Of a DNA stretch of 64,000 nt, positions 41,734 to 53,859 are shown piece after piece. Both the position numbers and the translations under genes were made by a program. The stretch is taken from the NCBI GenBank assembly GCA_011009095.1, contig VTPC01007126.1, positions 1 to 64,000 on the forward strand, given 5' to 3'. Within the stretch, counting starts at the first letter, position 1; each line of letters begins with the position of its first letter. This stretch comes from Ignelater luminosus. Its lineage: Eukaryota > Arthropoda > Insecta > Coleoptera > Elateridae. The notes below the pieces were generated by a model. The model saw only the letters and a program-made list of their open reading frames with translations. It was not told where the DNA came from and searched no databases.

Positions 41734-42618
41734 CAGGGCCGTGCGGTAGATATTTTTAGTATGATGCAAGTCTTCGAAATGCCGCCTCTTAAATGTTTTT
41801 TCTTTAAAATAACCTTCGATTATGATTTAAAAAAAAACTACACAAGATGTACGAATACTATTTTTATTCTGAAAGGCGCTCAAGCCAATGCCTGCAGCGC
41901 TCAAGCAAAGCCTGCTGAGCTAAAGCTAACGCCTGAAGCGCTCAAGCGTCATCTCGAAATTTTTAATCGTCGTCTAGAAGGTTTTAATTGCTATCTGGAA
42001 ATGATCAGTTATCAGTTAGAAATTTCCATTTTTATCTGGATATTTCCAGTTAAACAGCCAGCAGCGCTCAGACCAACGTCTGCAGGACTCAAACCGACGC
42101 CTGCAGGGCTCAAGCCAACGTCTGGAGCGCTCAAACCAACGCCTGCAGCGCTCAAGCCAACGACTGCAGCGCTAAAACTACTTTAAAATAATGATACCAA
42201 CTATCAACTACAACAACCCACTACAGTTTTACCCTTCTAACTTTAACTTTAGTAAATTCGTTAATTAGGGATGTGCAGTCTAGAGTGACAGCCAATGTAG
42301 ATTCAATAGGAATTAATGACAGATTTCTAAGTTTTGTCTGGCTTATTGAACTTCTTTCAGCGAGCGCTCGCCAACGATGCACCTGCACCAGAAACCGAAA
42401 TCAAAGGGTACCGAAAGCGCTTAGGCAGAGACGTGTGGTAAATTATAAATTGTATACATCAATATCGGAATAACACAGACCAATGTAGAAAAGCGTTGCA
42501 TAAAGGTTTTTAATTATTGAAGGGTTCAAATTGTATTTTGATTTTGCTGTTTATGTTGCCCCCTTATGATGCCGCCTGATGCAGTCGCCTCTCTGCATCA
42601 TAGCACCGCACGGCCCTG
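41734..42618. mobile_element. non-autonomous hAT-like element
   Basis: CAGGGCCGTGCGGT at 41734 and the complement ending 42618 form terminal repeats, and ATGATGCA recurs a little further inside both. The flanks share CATTG but not a clean 8-bp duplication. The interior carries two kinds of 21-bp tandem repeats and no transposase. Confidence 0.72.
41875..42180 (+). repeat. two interleaved 21-bp minisatellites in one open frame
   Basis: Units like GCAGCGCTCAAGCCAACGCCT (21 bp) occur about 3.5 times at 41875-41952 and 5.7 times at 42061-42180. Between them (41953-42060) is a different 21-bp series of the form tctgGAAATTTccAATtgtc. The 21-bp period keeps a 141-codon frame (41761-42186) open, giving repeated LKPTPAA-type peptides. 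I see no evidence that it is expressed. Confidence 0.82.
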
Positions 42619-42889
42619 CATTGTTACAAACTAGAAAACCATAAAAAAGTACTATTAGATAAGGGCGTGTTCGAAAATACGACTGGACTCTTCCAGGATG
42701 CTCCTTAATCATTTGCAAAATCCACACGGGAAAATTTTCTTTACTGTCAGTCGTTCGAGAAGGCTTTTGTATACATCCAGGGTGTACGCTACTGTTACCC
42801 ATCCAAAACGATGGTTAAGATTTACCCGACATGGGCAATATGGTACTCCCGTTGGAAGATCAATGATATTAATCTCCTCGTTCATTTTT

Positions 42890-45480
42890 AGCCCCAAATT
42901 CTTCTTCTTCTTCTCCATGCGACTAGGGCTAACCCGGTTTGTCTGCCACTTATTCCGTTGAGGATGAGAGCCAGCTCTGTGTCCACCTCTTGGGCGGTCG
43001 TTCAATTGGTCTTTTCCCATTTGGTCGTCCGGTCATGCAAAGCCATTCTTTTGACGTGCTCCTTCCATTTTCTTTTTCTAATCATTGTCCATTTGACCGC
43101 GTCTTGAACATTGCATCTTTCCCTTATACATTGGTTTCTCTGTCTCGCAGGGTGATGTTTAGCATTGATCTCAAAACCCTCATTTCTAGTACCCCCATCC
43201 TTTGTTTGGCTTTCTTGGTTTCTGCTCTACTTTCAGTGGCGTATATTAATATGCGTCGAACCATAGCCTTATATATTTTTGTTTTTCACTTCATTCTCAT
43301 GTATTGGTTTCTCCAGATTGTATCTTTTAAGGCTCCTGCAACCTGAGCTGCTTTTAGTGTTTGAGTTGGTGTTTCTTCAAGTAGATCACGATTACTTGTG
43401 ATCTCAACTCCAAGGTATTCGAGATCACCATCCACTTTGTTTTTTTGCGTTAATATTCGCATGTTATATTACTCAGCTGTTATGTTAAATCTGTGCATCA
43501 GTCTCTGTAGATTATCCTCTTCGTCTGCGATCAAAACGACATCGTCCGCATAGCAAATTATGTTGACATTTTTTGCACCCATCCTGAATCCTGGTTGAGG
43601 TCTGATGTCTTCTATTATCCTATTCATTATCAGATTGAAGAAGAACGGACTAAGCGAGTCCTTTTGTCTTACTCCTTCGTCTATGGAGATATTTTCAGTT
43701 ACACCTTCCAGGGCTTTTATTCTGGTTCTACTGTTCGTATTTATTAATTGTGTATTGATAATGTCACACGCCTTGGTCAAGTCGACAAAACAAAGAAAAG
43801 CAGGGTTATTGTACTTTATAGATTTTTCCACAATCTGCCTCATTATGAAGAATGCGTCTGTTGTTCTCCGATTCTTTCGAAAGCCCTGATCTTCCTTCGC
43901 AATACCGATCAGCTCTTGGAGGTAGTCGCGAATTATAAATGTAAATAGTTTCGTTGTAGTATTGAGGAGTAAGATTCCTCTGTAGTTATCAGGTGTTTTA
44001 CGATCGCTTTTCTTGTGAATGGGGATGGTAACGCTGGCTTTCCATTTCTCAGGCACTTTTCTTCTTTTATAATTGCATTGTCGAGGTGTATAGGGTCTCT
44101 CCTTTGTATTTTATCATCTCGTTGATGATGGAGTCAAGTCCTGGACTTTTTCTGTTTTTCAGCCGCCGTATTTGTTCCTTTATCTTTTCCATTGGTATTT
44201 TGAGTTTCGTATTATTCATCCTCGAGCTGAGATTTTCGGATTGTGAGTATTGTTCCCGGAAGTATGCTGCACATTCTTCTTTGGCGATGTTATTTATCTG
44301 TATGCAGTCGTTGACACTTTTCTTTTGCATTTTTCATATATCCATATAAGTCAAACTCTATGACTTTGGTGTATTTCTCCTGGTATTCTTCCTTCCGTTG
44401 TCGTAGTTTTTGGTTTATTCTGCTTCTAGTTTGTTTATAGCGGTGATATTCTTCTTCAGATGGTTATATTTATATTCTAGGAAAGCTTTCTTCTTTATTT
44501 CAGCTAGTTCCCGAACCTCTTCCGTGAATCAGGGAGTGCGTGATGGTTTAGAATTTGTCTTCTATAGCAGCGTCTTTAGTATGTAGTGCAATTGCGTTCC
44601 ATTGCTCTTCTATCAGTTAGTCCTTGGTGCATGAGTTTTTGAGAATTTCTTGCTTAAGTATCGTTTGATAGAGCATTTGTATTGAGGGGTCTTCTAGTCT
44701 TTTTTATTTTATTCTTTTTATTGTGAGACAAGTCGGTTTTGATTTCGTATTTATGTCTAGTTTTATTTTACCTAGTACTAGTCCATGGTCTGTCCCAATG
44801 TTGGCGGACGTTAACGTTTTGGTGGCACGTATTTGTGATGTACGAACGTTCTTGTTCGTGATTATGAAATCAGTTGTGGACTTTCGGTATCTGCTATCTT
44901 CCCATGTGTATTTGTGTTGGGGTTTGTGATCAAAAAGCGTGTTGTTGATCTTCTCCACTGTCGTTCAGATCCTCGTCGTTAAATCATTGTTTTACTCCAT
45001 GTCCAACTGTGTTTCCTGTGTGTCCATTAAAATCTCCCATTATGAGCACTAGGTAATCTCTAGGTAGTGTATCTATGAGATTCTGTAGATTGTCGTATAA
45101 CGAGGTTCTTTTTTGTTTATATACTTGGTAGCAGTGGTACAGTTTGCAGATTTTTGTTTTACTAATATTCCGACACCTGTGTTTGCTCTTTCTGACTTCT
45201 CTGTGCCGCTGTAGTAGAACAAGATGTATTTTTCCACTGCAATCGATGCTTTTCTCTTTCGACGAGTCTCGCTCAACGCACATTTGATGTTTCTCTATTT
45301 CAAGGGTTACCTCCTGGTCTCTATTATTCCATGATTCAATGTTCCATGTTGCCACTCTCAAAATCGTCTTTCCATTTCTCGCATTTGTCGTTAACAGCTG
45401 ATCCAATCGATTGCGTTGATTACTATCCTGGTAGGTTGCTAGCCTCGACAGGTAGAGTTTTTCTCGACCTTTTCTGGTCT
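42890..45480 (-). mobile_element. RTE-type LINE, endonuclease through C-terminus
   Basis: The minus strand has VATWNIESW and MGDFNGHTGN (endonuclease, about 45000-45360), then HKYTWEDSRYRKSTTDFIIT and GTDHGLV. The linker KEECAAYFREQYSQSE is followed by RT boxes NRKSPGLDSIINEMIKYKGE, EKWKASVTIPIHKKSDRKTP, DNYRGILLLNTTTKLFTFII, DQGFRKNRRTTDAFFIMRQI and FVDLTKACDII. The polymerase box is intact: IICYADDVVLIADEEDNLQR (about 43500-43560). The weak C-terminus ends near an AAG/GAA triplet run at about 42900-42920, like the short tandem tails of RTE elements. Multiple frameshifts separate the blocks. Confidence 0.8.
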
Positions 45481-45689
45481 TGTCTGCGCCAAATTGTGTA
45501 TAGAAAAGTTAAATAATTGATTGTGATTACTTGATTTTACCAATCGACACTCTCGCGTTAGCTCTAAAGTGCACATCCATTACCCGCATCCTACCTTTAC
45601 CCTGACTTTTCGTACACGCCCTAAAAGTAAAAGAAAATAATTAGTTCAGAAAAAGCAATCGAAGGCTTGTATAACGACCTTAATACAGG

Positions 45690-47520
45690 ATGTTACTGTG
45701 GTTCAGGGCGACTGGAATACTAAAGTAGGTAAAGAGAGAGTTGATAAGTATGTTGGCGACTATGGATTGGGAGTAAGAAATGAACATGGAGACAGACGGA
45801 TAGAATATTGTCAACAAAATAATTTCATAATAACAAATACATGGTTCAAACTACCAGAAAAAAGACTGTACACATGGACTTCTCTCAAATGTACCTCGAA
45901 ACACATTATAAGGAACCGGATTGACTTCATACTCGTCAATGAAAGATATAGAAATACCATAAAATCCGTGAAGACCTACCCTGGTGCTGATGTAGGATCT
46001 GACCATAATCCTCTCGCAGCTGACCTTAACCTAAGCTTTGAAAAACTAAAATAAATATAAATCTACTTAAAGATCAAACAATAAAGAGAAAAACAAAAAG
46101 TGAGGAAAGACTAGGGATATTAGAAAAATTTAACACTGTAGATGAGGAATGTATTGCAGTGAAAGAGTCCCTTCTGAAGGCAAGTGAAACCAATTTAATG
46201 GATAGTCAACAAACATACGAACAAAGATGGATGACCCAAGAAGTTCTTGATTTGATGGAAATGAGAAGACAATACAAATAAAAAGACAAAAAGAAGTACA
46301 AACAAGTAGATCGCCAGATAAAACATAAACTAATCGAAGCTAAAGAGAGATACATGGCGGACAAATGTAGAGAAATGGAAGAGTTAGATAGAAGATATGA
46401 TTCATTTGCACTTCGCAAGAAAATCGGGAAGAGTAACTCTGATCTAATTCTAGATACAGCTGATAAACTCAAGAGGTGGGAAGAATATGTAACAGATCTG
46501 TTCCAAGATCAACGCGGGACATAGAAGTAGGCGACACAACAAAAGGACCTCCAATTACAAAAGTGAAGTAGGATACGCTATTCGATGCACAAAAGATAGA
46601 AAAACTGCAGGTCCCGATGGCATCCCAGTCGAACTGCTCAAACTTATAAATGAAAAACGTATACAAATTCTAGTAGACTTGTTTAACACAGTGTTTAATA
46701 CAGGGATTATACCAACAGAATGGTGAAAGTCAACATGTGTTATGCTGACAAAGAAGGAAAATGCAAAAGAATGCTCACACCATCGGCTAATAAGTTATAA
46801 TCGTATATGCAACAATTACTTTGGCTTTCGCAATAGAATAAGTACAAAAGAAGCCTTGTTCGCTATAAATATTTTAATTTAGAAATGTTTAGATCTAAAT
46901 ATAGACATGTACTGCCCCAAAAAAGAGAATGGGCAGGGCTATAACCAGTTCTAAGATATTTACAGTTATATAAGCAACCCATTCTACAACATCGCCATTA
47001 CTTTCATGCCAAGGCAGGCTCTCTGCAGGGCGCCTGCTTGAAAGTAATGGTGATGTTGTAGATCGGGTTGCCTACACAACTGGCACTTAGCTCTGTCTAT
47101 TCTCTTTTTTGGAACGCTGGATACTCAACAAGGATATGATGAAGAGGTTGGAAGCCTTGGAGTTTCGGATTAAAGATATCTTGGCCCAACGTATTACAAA
47201 CGAAGAGGTTATGCGAATAGTAAACAAACAAAAACAAATCTTGAACAGCATTAAGATCCGTAAATTAGAATATTGTGGACATGTCATGCGAGGAGAAAGG
47301 TACGAGATATTAAGACTAATAATACAGGGAGAAATTGAAGGTAAACGCTCAACAGGACGCGAAGAACTTCATTGCCGAAGAATTTAAGAGAGTGGCTTGG
47401 TTGTACTTTTCTACAGCTTTTTAGAGCTGCAGTATCCAAGACCAGAATAGCCTTAATGGCAGCCAACCTCTGTAGAAAGACGACACCTTAAGAAGAAAAA
47501 TAATTAGTCACTGTGAGATT
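45690..47520 (+). mobile_element. 5'-truncated RTE-type LINE with internal deletion
   Basis: It starts in the endonuclease (QGDWNTKVGKERVDKYVGDY, CQQNNFIITNTWFKLPEKRL, GADVGSDHNPLAADL). It then has the linker and RT start (RKTAGPDGIPVELLKL, FGFRNRISTKEALFAINI). The frame is lost at about 46905, where most of the RT, including the active site, is missing and a small hairpin element sits at the junction. It resumes at SILFFG/LNKDMMKRLEALEFR, QRITNEEVMRIVNKQKQ and KLEYCGHVMRGERYEILRLI, with an AAVSKTRIALMAANL tail near 47450. Confidence 0.8.
46973..47073. mobile_element. about 100-bp hairpin element in the LINE deletion joint
   Basis: CTACAACATCGCCATTACTT plus TCA (46984-47006) pairs with 47039-47061 with one mismatch. 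The outer AGCAACCC / GGGTTGCCT and inner GCAGGC / GCCTGC lengthen the stem to about 40 bp. The loop is short. It looks like a foldback miniature element. Confidence 0.78.
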
Positions 47521-47653
47521 GATAGTTTATGCATACGTGGAAATCATCATCATCACTACCGCAAGAAACATGTGCCCATTTCTTGCAAGCGTTGCACTGA
47601 ATTCAGTTTTCCTTTTTGGATTCTGAAAACGGTGCTAAACAAACAGACACAGT

Positions 47654-48290
47654 TCATCTTCTTGTTTCTGCCTGACTTTTTGTCTTTGCGTTTATTAGTT
47701 TGTTTTTTCCTTTTTTCCTATTTCTAGCTAGTTTTTTCATGATCGTGCCAGCTCTTTGCTTTTTGTCTTTTCTTTCGTGAGCCTCGTCTTCCAGTACAGA
47801 TTTTATGGGCGAGTCGGTCGAGATAGCAGATTTACATTTCCTACGGTTGACTGTTTGTTTTCGCGAACCTGCTTTCGGAAAAGGTTTTAGTTGTGGTGTA
47901 ATGCTATAGAACATCTACTATTTGCAGATGTTGAGGGTTGAGGTGTTCGTATTTTCCGACGACAAAAATCATCAGGAAAGAACTTCTCTGTTGTAAGGCC
48001 ACATACCTGTAACCGCAAATCCCTTTTGAATGTTGACTGGCATAGCAGTAAGTGGTAGAGCTTCTTTTAATATTGTCGGAATATCACAAATGTTCATGGG
48101 AACGTCTGGGTGCGATTTGAGCCATCTATCACTACGAAGGTTAAAATATCTCTTAAGAGGGGCTGAAGCCTATGAGAGATAATGGGAATAAAAACCTAAA
48201 ATTACCACTCCGTTATCTTTACAATAATTTAGCACTGGTATAGACATATGCAACTCATGATTGCAGGTTATATTAAGAATTTTAAATAGT
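47654..48290 (-). pseudogene. pogo/Tigger-type transposase C-terminal relic
   Basis: On the minus strand, in changing frames: YFNLRSDRWLKSHPDVPMNI, CDIPTILKEALPLTAMPVNI, QKGFAVTGMWPYNREVL, then LKPFPKAGSRKQTVNRRKCK and SAISTDSPIKSVLEDEAHE. These are the last part of the DDE domain and the basic tail of pogo-like transposases (family wording: GFR.TGIYPFN and RPFPKA.pRK). The catalytic acidic residues upstream are not recognisable. It is not the other half of the 26.2 kb relic, which lies on the opposite strand 21 kb away. Confidence 0.7.
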
Positions 48291-48299
48291 TTGTTTCAA

Positions 48300-50330
48300 G
48301 ATTTATAAAATTCACAGCGCCTGCAGGCACTTGATACTTTTGTATACTTAGTTCTAATAGACAATAGATGGTTTTTGCTTACTTTGCGCAAGCTAACGAA
48401 TCTTAAGTTTCCACTTATTCTCCAGGTAAACATATGTTTGATACATAGTGTACAGAGACCCTACTTAAATAAACATTCTGTTTGAGACTTGGCTTTTAAA
48501 ACTTCTTTAAGGCGCTACATCTCAATCCGTTGACAATATGGTGCTCAACGTATAGATGCAGATAGATGTTTAGTTTCAGCAAAACGGAGTCATATTCAAT
48601 ACCAATAAGACTCATGGTAATCATTTCAGACGTTTCTAATTGCTTTAGAAAAAAAATATTAGGCTTCTTCCAACTACATGAAAATCACCTTTTACAGGAA
48701 GAGAAACCTACGACATTTGATAGTTATAAAGTTTTATTCAGACTTCGTTACTGTTAGACTCTTAAATTACCTGTTTCAACCACAAATTCTAAGAATTAGA
48801 ATTTAGGCTGTAGTTTTAGGTTAAATTTGTTGCCAATCATGCTTAGTGGCTGTAAGCTGGTAGGAACAAATTAGCATTTCACCATTAAGATCGAATTAAA
48901 CTCAGAAATTTGGTTTTTTGTATAGAAAGTTAACGTAATAACTAGTCATTAATCTCAGTTTGCTTTGACTTTTACAAGAAGACGTGTCTATCCACCATCG
49001 GAGTCCAAAAACTCCAGAATTACAGACGATAAGCAGCTTCTTCTTTAAGTTATTTTCTTGATTAACTAAACTGAAAATAAATACGCAAGTAGAACCTGTG
49101 TGGAATTATTTAAAGAAATCAGATTTTGCTGTTTAAGCATAAAGTTAATTCAGGTCAAGGCAACAAGGTTTATTGCTAATTACTGAAAGTACCAAACACA
49201 ATTACAAGGAAGGAATTAAAATACTAAGCACTAAGCGGTCGGTTTAAAGTAAATCAAGCACAGCGCTTGAAGCACTTTTGCAGGCACTTTACCAAAATGC
49301 TCTGTCCAACTCGGCTTGCAGTATAATAACAGATACTTGAGAAAAATTAATTTTTAGTTTTATTAATTTATGGTCCCACCTTTAAGTTTGGACAAGCAAG
49401 ATCAAATCTTCAAATGCCTAGATGTTTGAACCTGTGCAAACCTGAATTTCTCAGACTCTTTGAATCGCCGTGTAACGAAAAAATACGATTTCCCTCTTCT
49501 CTACAACACATATATACACTACTGGTTTTGCCTTAATTAATTGATTGGGTTTGTTGAACAAGTTAAGTTATTTAAATCAACTCTAAATCTTTTAGGTCAA
49601 AAGATTTTTAATATTGCTTACTGTTAAGGTACGACGGCGCAATAATCTGAAGTTACTTTAAAATGCACTAAATCCTAAGGTCGGCCTTGTTTATTAGCGC
49701 ACATTACGCTGGAAAGGCAACTCAATGGATAAGCAGCAATGACATCCCTGTGGTGGCTAGAGCCATACGTAAAGTTACTACGACATCCCAAACGGCTAAA
49801 GATGAAACTTTAGTTGCTTATGATGAAACAAAACCAAATGAAAATATTTATGTGTTTGGTAAAACCAGTGTTTAAGTTTGTCCATTAACTTACGCGTTAC
49901 TATTCAATGATACTAAAATCAAGTAGGCCTTTCATTAAAAAAAATTATTACGTATAGTGCATCTTTGTATTTTTTCGTATTTATTAGTCAAATTCCCTGT
50001 CACTCTGTGTTTACGGGTTTTCAACATTCCCGCTCCTTAAATAGGTATTTGATTGAGCAAAGAACGAAGATTTACGTTTTTAGCAAGTATCTAGGCAGAA
50101 AGCAGACAGAAGAAACAAAACTAGCAATAATTTGTTTTTAAATCTAACTAGCATGTCAAGGTCAAATCATGGTCGGAGCTTTGGCCTTCTTAGGTTTCTT
50201 CTTCAGCCATAGGCGAAGAAGTATCATTTTTAATATGAGGCATATAACCTTGCTGGATCGGTTTCCAGTTCCTCCACGACCCGGTGTAAAAGCTACTTGC
50301 TGAGTGCGCTCTACAGTTCTGCAGAGATGG
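48300..50330. other. no recognisable gene
   Basis: AT-rich. The frame at 49687-49875 begins with TTG and has no family signature. Confidence 0.35.
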
Positions 50331-50334
50331 ATAT

Positions 50335-50520
50335 TTCCAGGACCGGCCTGGCCCGGCCCGACTAGGGATAAGCTTGATCGCCCCGAATAGCCCGAAAGGA
50401 TCGAGAGACCCGAGAGACCCAAAAAGCCCGACAGACCTAAACGGCTCGACAAACAATCTGACAAGCCCGAACGGTCATACAGGAACAAAAAGCTGAGGCC
50501 CGGTCTGACCTACACCCAAA
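50335..50520 (+). repeat. GC-rich array with conserved terminus
   Basis: Words such as gagacccgagagacccaaaaa step at 9 bp. It ends gctgaggcccggtctgacct, then TTTGGGCC, matching the termini at 14.3 and 37.3 kb. TTCAGTACGA-like words follow at 50520-50620. Confidence 0.75.
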
Positions 50521-50789
50521 ATTTGGGCCTTTGAAAATAATGTTTGTCCGAGTCACTACAAAAGTAATGCCTGTTAGAGTAAAAATGAAGCCGGTGAGGC
50601 TCAGTACGAAAATAGTTCATTCTAAGTTTGTGCAGAATTTTTATAGATTTTATCCCGTCCATTCAGATTTCATAGAGTTTAAAGTAAAAACAAAATAGAA
50701 CAGCAAGTAAATGAGAAGAAACATAGAAAAGTCTAGAGGAAAGATAGAAAATAAACTGCCTTTCACCCATCTTTAGTGTCGAATGATGG

Positions 50790-51605
50790 ATGGTCTTTTG
50801 GAGCGCTTAACAGCGGACGGATTTCTCAGAAATACGCCAACAACAATCTAGTCTTAGTCACTGGTCGTTTTCTCAACGTCGTCTGGGACCAAATGCAAAT
50901 GGACTGCAAGATCATAAAAAGATGATGTAATGACAATAGCCCTTTCGTCAATCCATCTAAGACTGAATTAATTTTCTTTACCAAGATAAAGAAAACAGAA
51001 GGTTTAAGGAAACCCATATTGTACGGTAAACCTATACCGCTTCCATAGGAGGTCAACTACTTAGAGGTAACTTCGGAAAAAAACTTAAACTAAAAGTCAC
51101 ATGTCGACAAGATAGTAACCAAGTCTGACAGCTACGCCAGGTAGTAGGTAGACTCTGAGGAATCAATTCGTAGATATCCTTATGGATCTACATGGAAATT
51201 ATCAGACCTAGAGTACTATAAAGTTTAGTGATTTGGTGCCGTAGTGTAGAGCGCGCCACCATCGTTCAAAAGTTGCCAGACTATAACGCCTGGCCTGTCT
51301 GGGTATAACCGGTGCAATGAGGACGACACCTACGGCTGTATTTGAGCTTCTATTGAGATTGCCGTCCACATACAGGGTAACACAGACGGACGATCGGTTA
51401 AGACTGCATAGGAAGTACTCAGGATTTGCTGGTTTTTTATACAGATGGATCACATATGGATGATACGTAATCCTCGGGAGCAGACATTTACCTGAAAAAC
51501 CCACACGTGCAGAAAAGCTTTGTTCTGGGAAAGCACACCACGGTTTGCCATACTGAAGTTTATGCCAGTGTATTGGTGTTATACGACGAAGCAAAAGAGA
51601 TATAT
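50790..51605 (+). pseudogene. Jockey/R1-type LINE: end of RT and start of RNase H
   Basis: PFVNPSKTELIFFTKIKKTE, then LRKPILYGKPIPL, is the segment after the RT active site. RLACLGITGAMRTTPTAVFE follows (the usual K.QRL.CL.ITGAM block). A RNase H start comes next: FLYTDGSHMDDT, then SGADIYLKNPHV and HTTVCHTEVYAS. The first Asp and the Glu of the RNase H active site are visible. Stops and frame changes occur at least four times. It is truncated at both ends; a TATATATA tract follows at about 51600. Confidence 0.75.
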
Positions 51606-51649
51606 ATATATAAATTTAGTTTGACAGCGACACAGATTACGTTCATTCA

Positions 51650-53470
51650 AAGCTCGACCCCGGCATCTTGGTGTAAGTGATGTCGGTCTGGGCAGCAGCA
51701 TGAGCAGTACCGATAGTCAGCAGCCTGGATGGTGGTGTGGCTTCGTTCGTTGTGCGCGAGGCGACGGCGGTTGTTGGTAATGACGGATGCATAAGTGAAC
51801 AGCGTTATTGCGGAAAACCAGATGGATGTGGGCCCGTGGGAAATACTGCTCCGGTATTTACATTCACCACTAAAGAAAACCACGGAAAAACCTTAGTCAG
51901 AGCAGGCGGTCCGGGAATGAAAACGCTAATTACGTCGCTCGGTAATTTCTCTGGCGATGGTCAACTGGGGGGGGGGGGGTAGTGGCCCTGGAATGGTGCT
52001 GGCTTCTTGTCTTCTAGGCTCGCGGAGATGCAATGCTCTGAAGAGTACGTCGAAGTCGAGACCGGTGCTCCTGGCTGGTGCGGTTGGCTCGCGCTTCTCG
52101 CCGGGTCTGGAGTTAGCGGCTTGGCTGCCAGTTCGTGGTGTTGGGCGATCCCGGTTTGTGTCTGTTGTGAGCCGCACTTCCGGGGACCGCGCGCTGTCCG
52201 CTGACGCGTTCACTACTTGGGGATACCGGGGGCACCCCTTGTAATTAGCCGAATGAGGGCCGCCACAGTTTACACATGTGGCTGGCATCTGGCGAGACTT
52301 TACGCAGTTCGCGATGTGATGAGTATCTGCGCACTTCACGCACAGGGGAGCCGCGTTGCAGCCTTGTTAGGAGTGTCCATATCGTTGACATCAGTGGCAT
52401 TGACTCATCGTCGACTTCTTCTTGGGTTGTTCGACGGTGATCTTCAGTCCGATTACCTTTGTGATCCGGAAAATTTTCTGGGCCTTGGTGGTCCTGCCCA
52501 GAAGGACGAGTACTAAAGGCATGGGAATCGTCTCCAAGCCGCGGTGCATCCGGTGTGCTGAGATGACTTCTAGTATCCCTCTCAGGACGATCTTGATTGG
52601 CTTCTTCGCTTGCAGCTAGTGGGAGTGGAAGAACATGTTCTTCTTTTCCGTCGCGCAGTTTTTTGACCTTTGCGTCGACAAGATTCCGCCTTGTGAAGCT
52701 CCGCGAGATGTCCACCTAACTGTCCTTCGCGTGGAGAATTATGGGGGGCACCCTTGGGGGACGCTCTCGGTTGCTAAAGCGGAGAAGCGATTAGCCGTGA
52801 AGGCCGGTTGCGGTTCTTCCACCGATGATGAGCGACGTCCCTTCCTGGAATGGCGGTCGACTTCCCTGAAACCGTCGTCGTGGACCGGATCTGCGTTGAT
52901 GCTATTGACAGAGTTTGATGAAGTGCGCGATCGCGCGTCGCATACCTGAGCTTGTTGTAAGGTCCTGGCGTAGGACCGGGTTGTCACGCCGTGGCTTCGC
53001 TGTGGCTCGGTGGTGGGGCGCAATTCCGTCCTAGACGTCTTTGGAGGGACCGGAGTTGGTGGAGCTGGGTTGTCTTCTCGAGATGCGGCTCTCCGTTCCC
53101 TCAGTCGGTTGGGTTTTTGCTGGGCCTCCGTGTGGATGGGGATGGGGGGAGAGCAGTTTTCTGGTCTTGCTGGACCGTAGAGCTGAGCTGTTATTGTCTT
53201 GGATCCGCCGACTTGAGTCGTGGGATAGTAGAACGGTGACTCTTCCCATTGTTCGAGGTCGAAAAGATCTTTAGGTTCGTGAACATCTGGCCGCGTTCGT
53301 CGGATTTTCTCCATCGCCGCTGAGTCCAAGTTCGTTAATTATCTTCTGTATGTGGTAGATGCGTTCCTCTTCGGTCAGCTGCCGGCTGTTTCTTTTTTCA
53401 GATTCTTCGCCCTGTTCTTTTATCAGATTTGCCCTGTCTTTTATCAAATAGAGAATCAAGGATAAATGCC
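51650..53470 (-). pseudogene. Jockey/R1-type LINE ORF1 (gag-like) with CCHC zinc knuckles
   Basis: The N-terminal open part (about 52739-53329) is Pro/Arg/Ser-rich with YARTLQQAQVCDARSRT. The middle has GNRTEDHRRTTQEEVDDESM and SHRELRKVSPDASHMCKLW in shifted frames. The C-terminal part has ADTHHIANCVKSRQMPATC and CVNCGGPHSANYKGCPRYP, the last CCHC knuckle, ending in AREITERRN and TAG at 51926-51928. ORF1 proteins of this type coat LINE RNA. The stretch is much more GC-rich than its surroundings, and a 13-G run lies at about 51967-51979. It is broken by frameshifts near 52245-52340 and 52720. ORF2 is not found downstream on this strand. Confidence 0.78.
51869..51897. other. hairpin after the ORF1 stop codon
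   Basis: ACTAAAG (51869-51875) pairs with CCTTAGT (51891-51897) with one mismatch; the loop keeps AAAACCACGG as at 1164-1173. It starts 29 nt after the ORF1 stop on the minus strand. The same hairpin sits after an ITERR-coding remnant at 1155-1187. Confidence 0.65.
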
Positions 53471-53707
53471 ACCAAAAGTGGCCGCCCTGTGTCTTTTATC
53501 AGTATAAGCTAGCCCTGGATGCGTCTGCTTTGTTCGGTAACTCGCACACATTCAGTTTCAACGAGCAGTTGCCTTCATAAGGATTAATTCCAAGTAGATC
53601 TTAAAATCTGAATACTATAACGGCAAACCTAGGAACGAAGCATTTCTCAAATAAAGTTTTAAAGGTTGTATAATGTCTTGTTATTTACTAAGCTGATCTT
53701 GGCGTAA

Positions 53708-53852
53708 TGTAGCGTTGAGCAGATTTTAGTCAGGCTAACGATTAACTATTACGATTAAAGATTTAGTTGTTAATTGTCCCGAACGGTTTACGAATAATTT
53801 TTAATCGTAATCGTTAATCATTAGTCTGACTAGAATTTGACCAACTGCTACA
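53708..53852. mobile_element. small foldback element
   Basis: TGTAGC at 53708 pairs with GCTACA ending 53852. Arms of about 55 bp match at roughly 80% (ACGATTAAC / GTTAATCGT, ATTACGATTAAA / TTTAATCGTAAT), leaving a short loop near 53765-53795. No ORF. Confidence 0.7.
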
Positions 53853-53859
53853 TCCAGCT

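Noticed and set aside
41761-42186. 141-codon protein gene
   Set aside because: The open frame is a by-product of 21-bp repeats inside a non-autonomous hAT-like element.
49687-49875. Short ORF with plausible composition
   Set aside because: Starts at TTG, has no ATG, splice context or recognisable motif.
50826-53500. 5'-inverted (twin-primed) single LINE made of the RT/RNase H and ORF1 pieces
   Set aside because: The two pieces meet 3' end to 3' end, whereas twin priming joins internal 5' break points. They are more likely two separate insertions.
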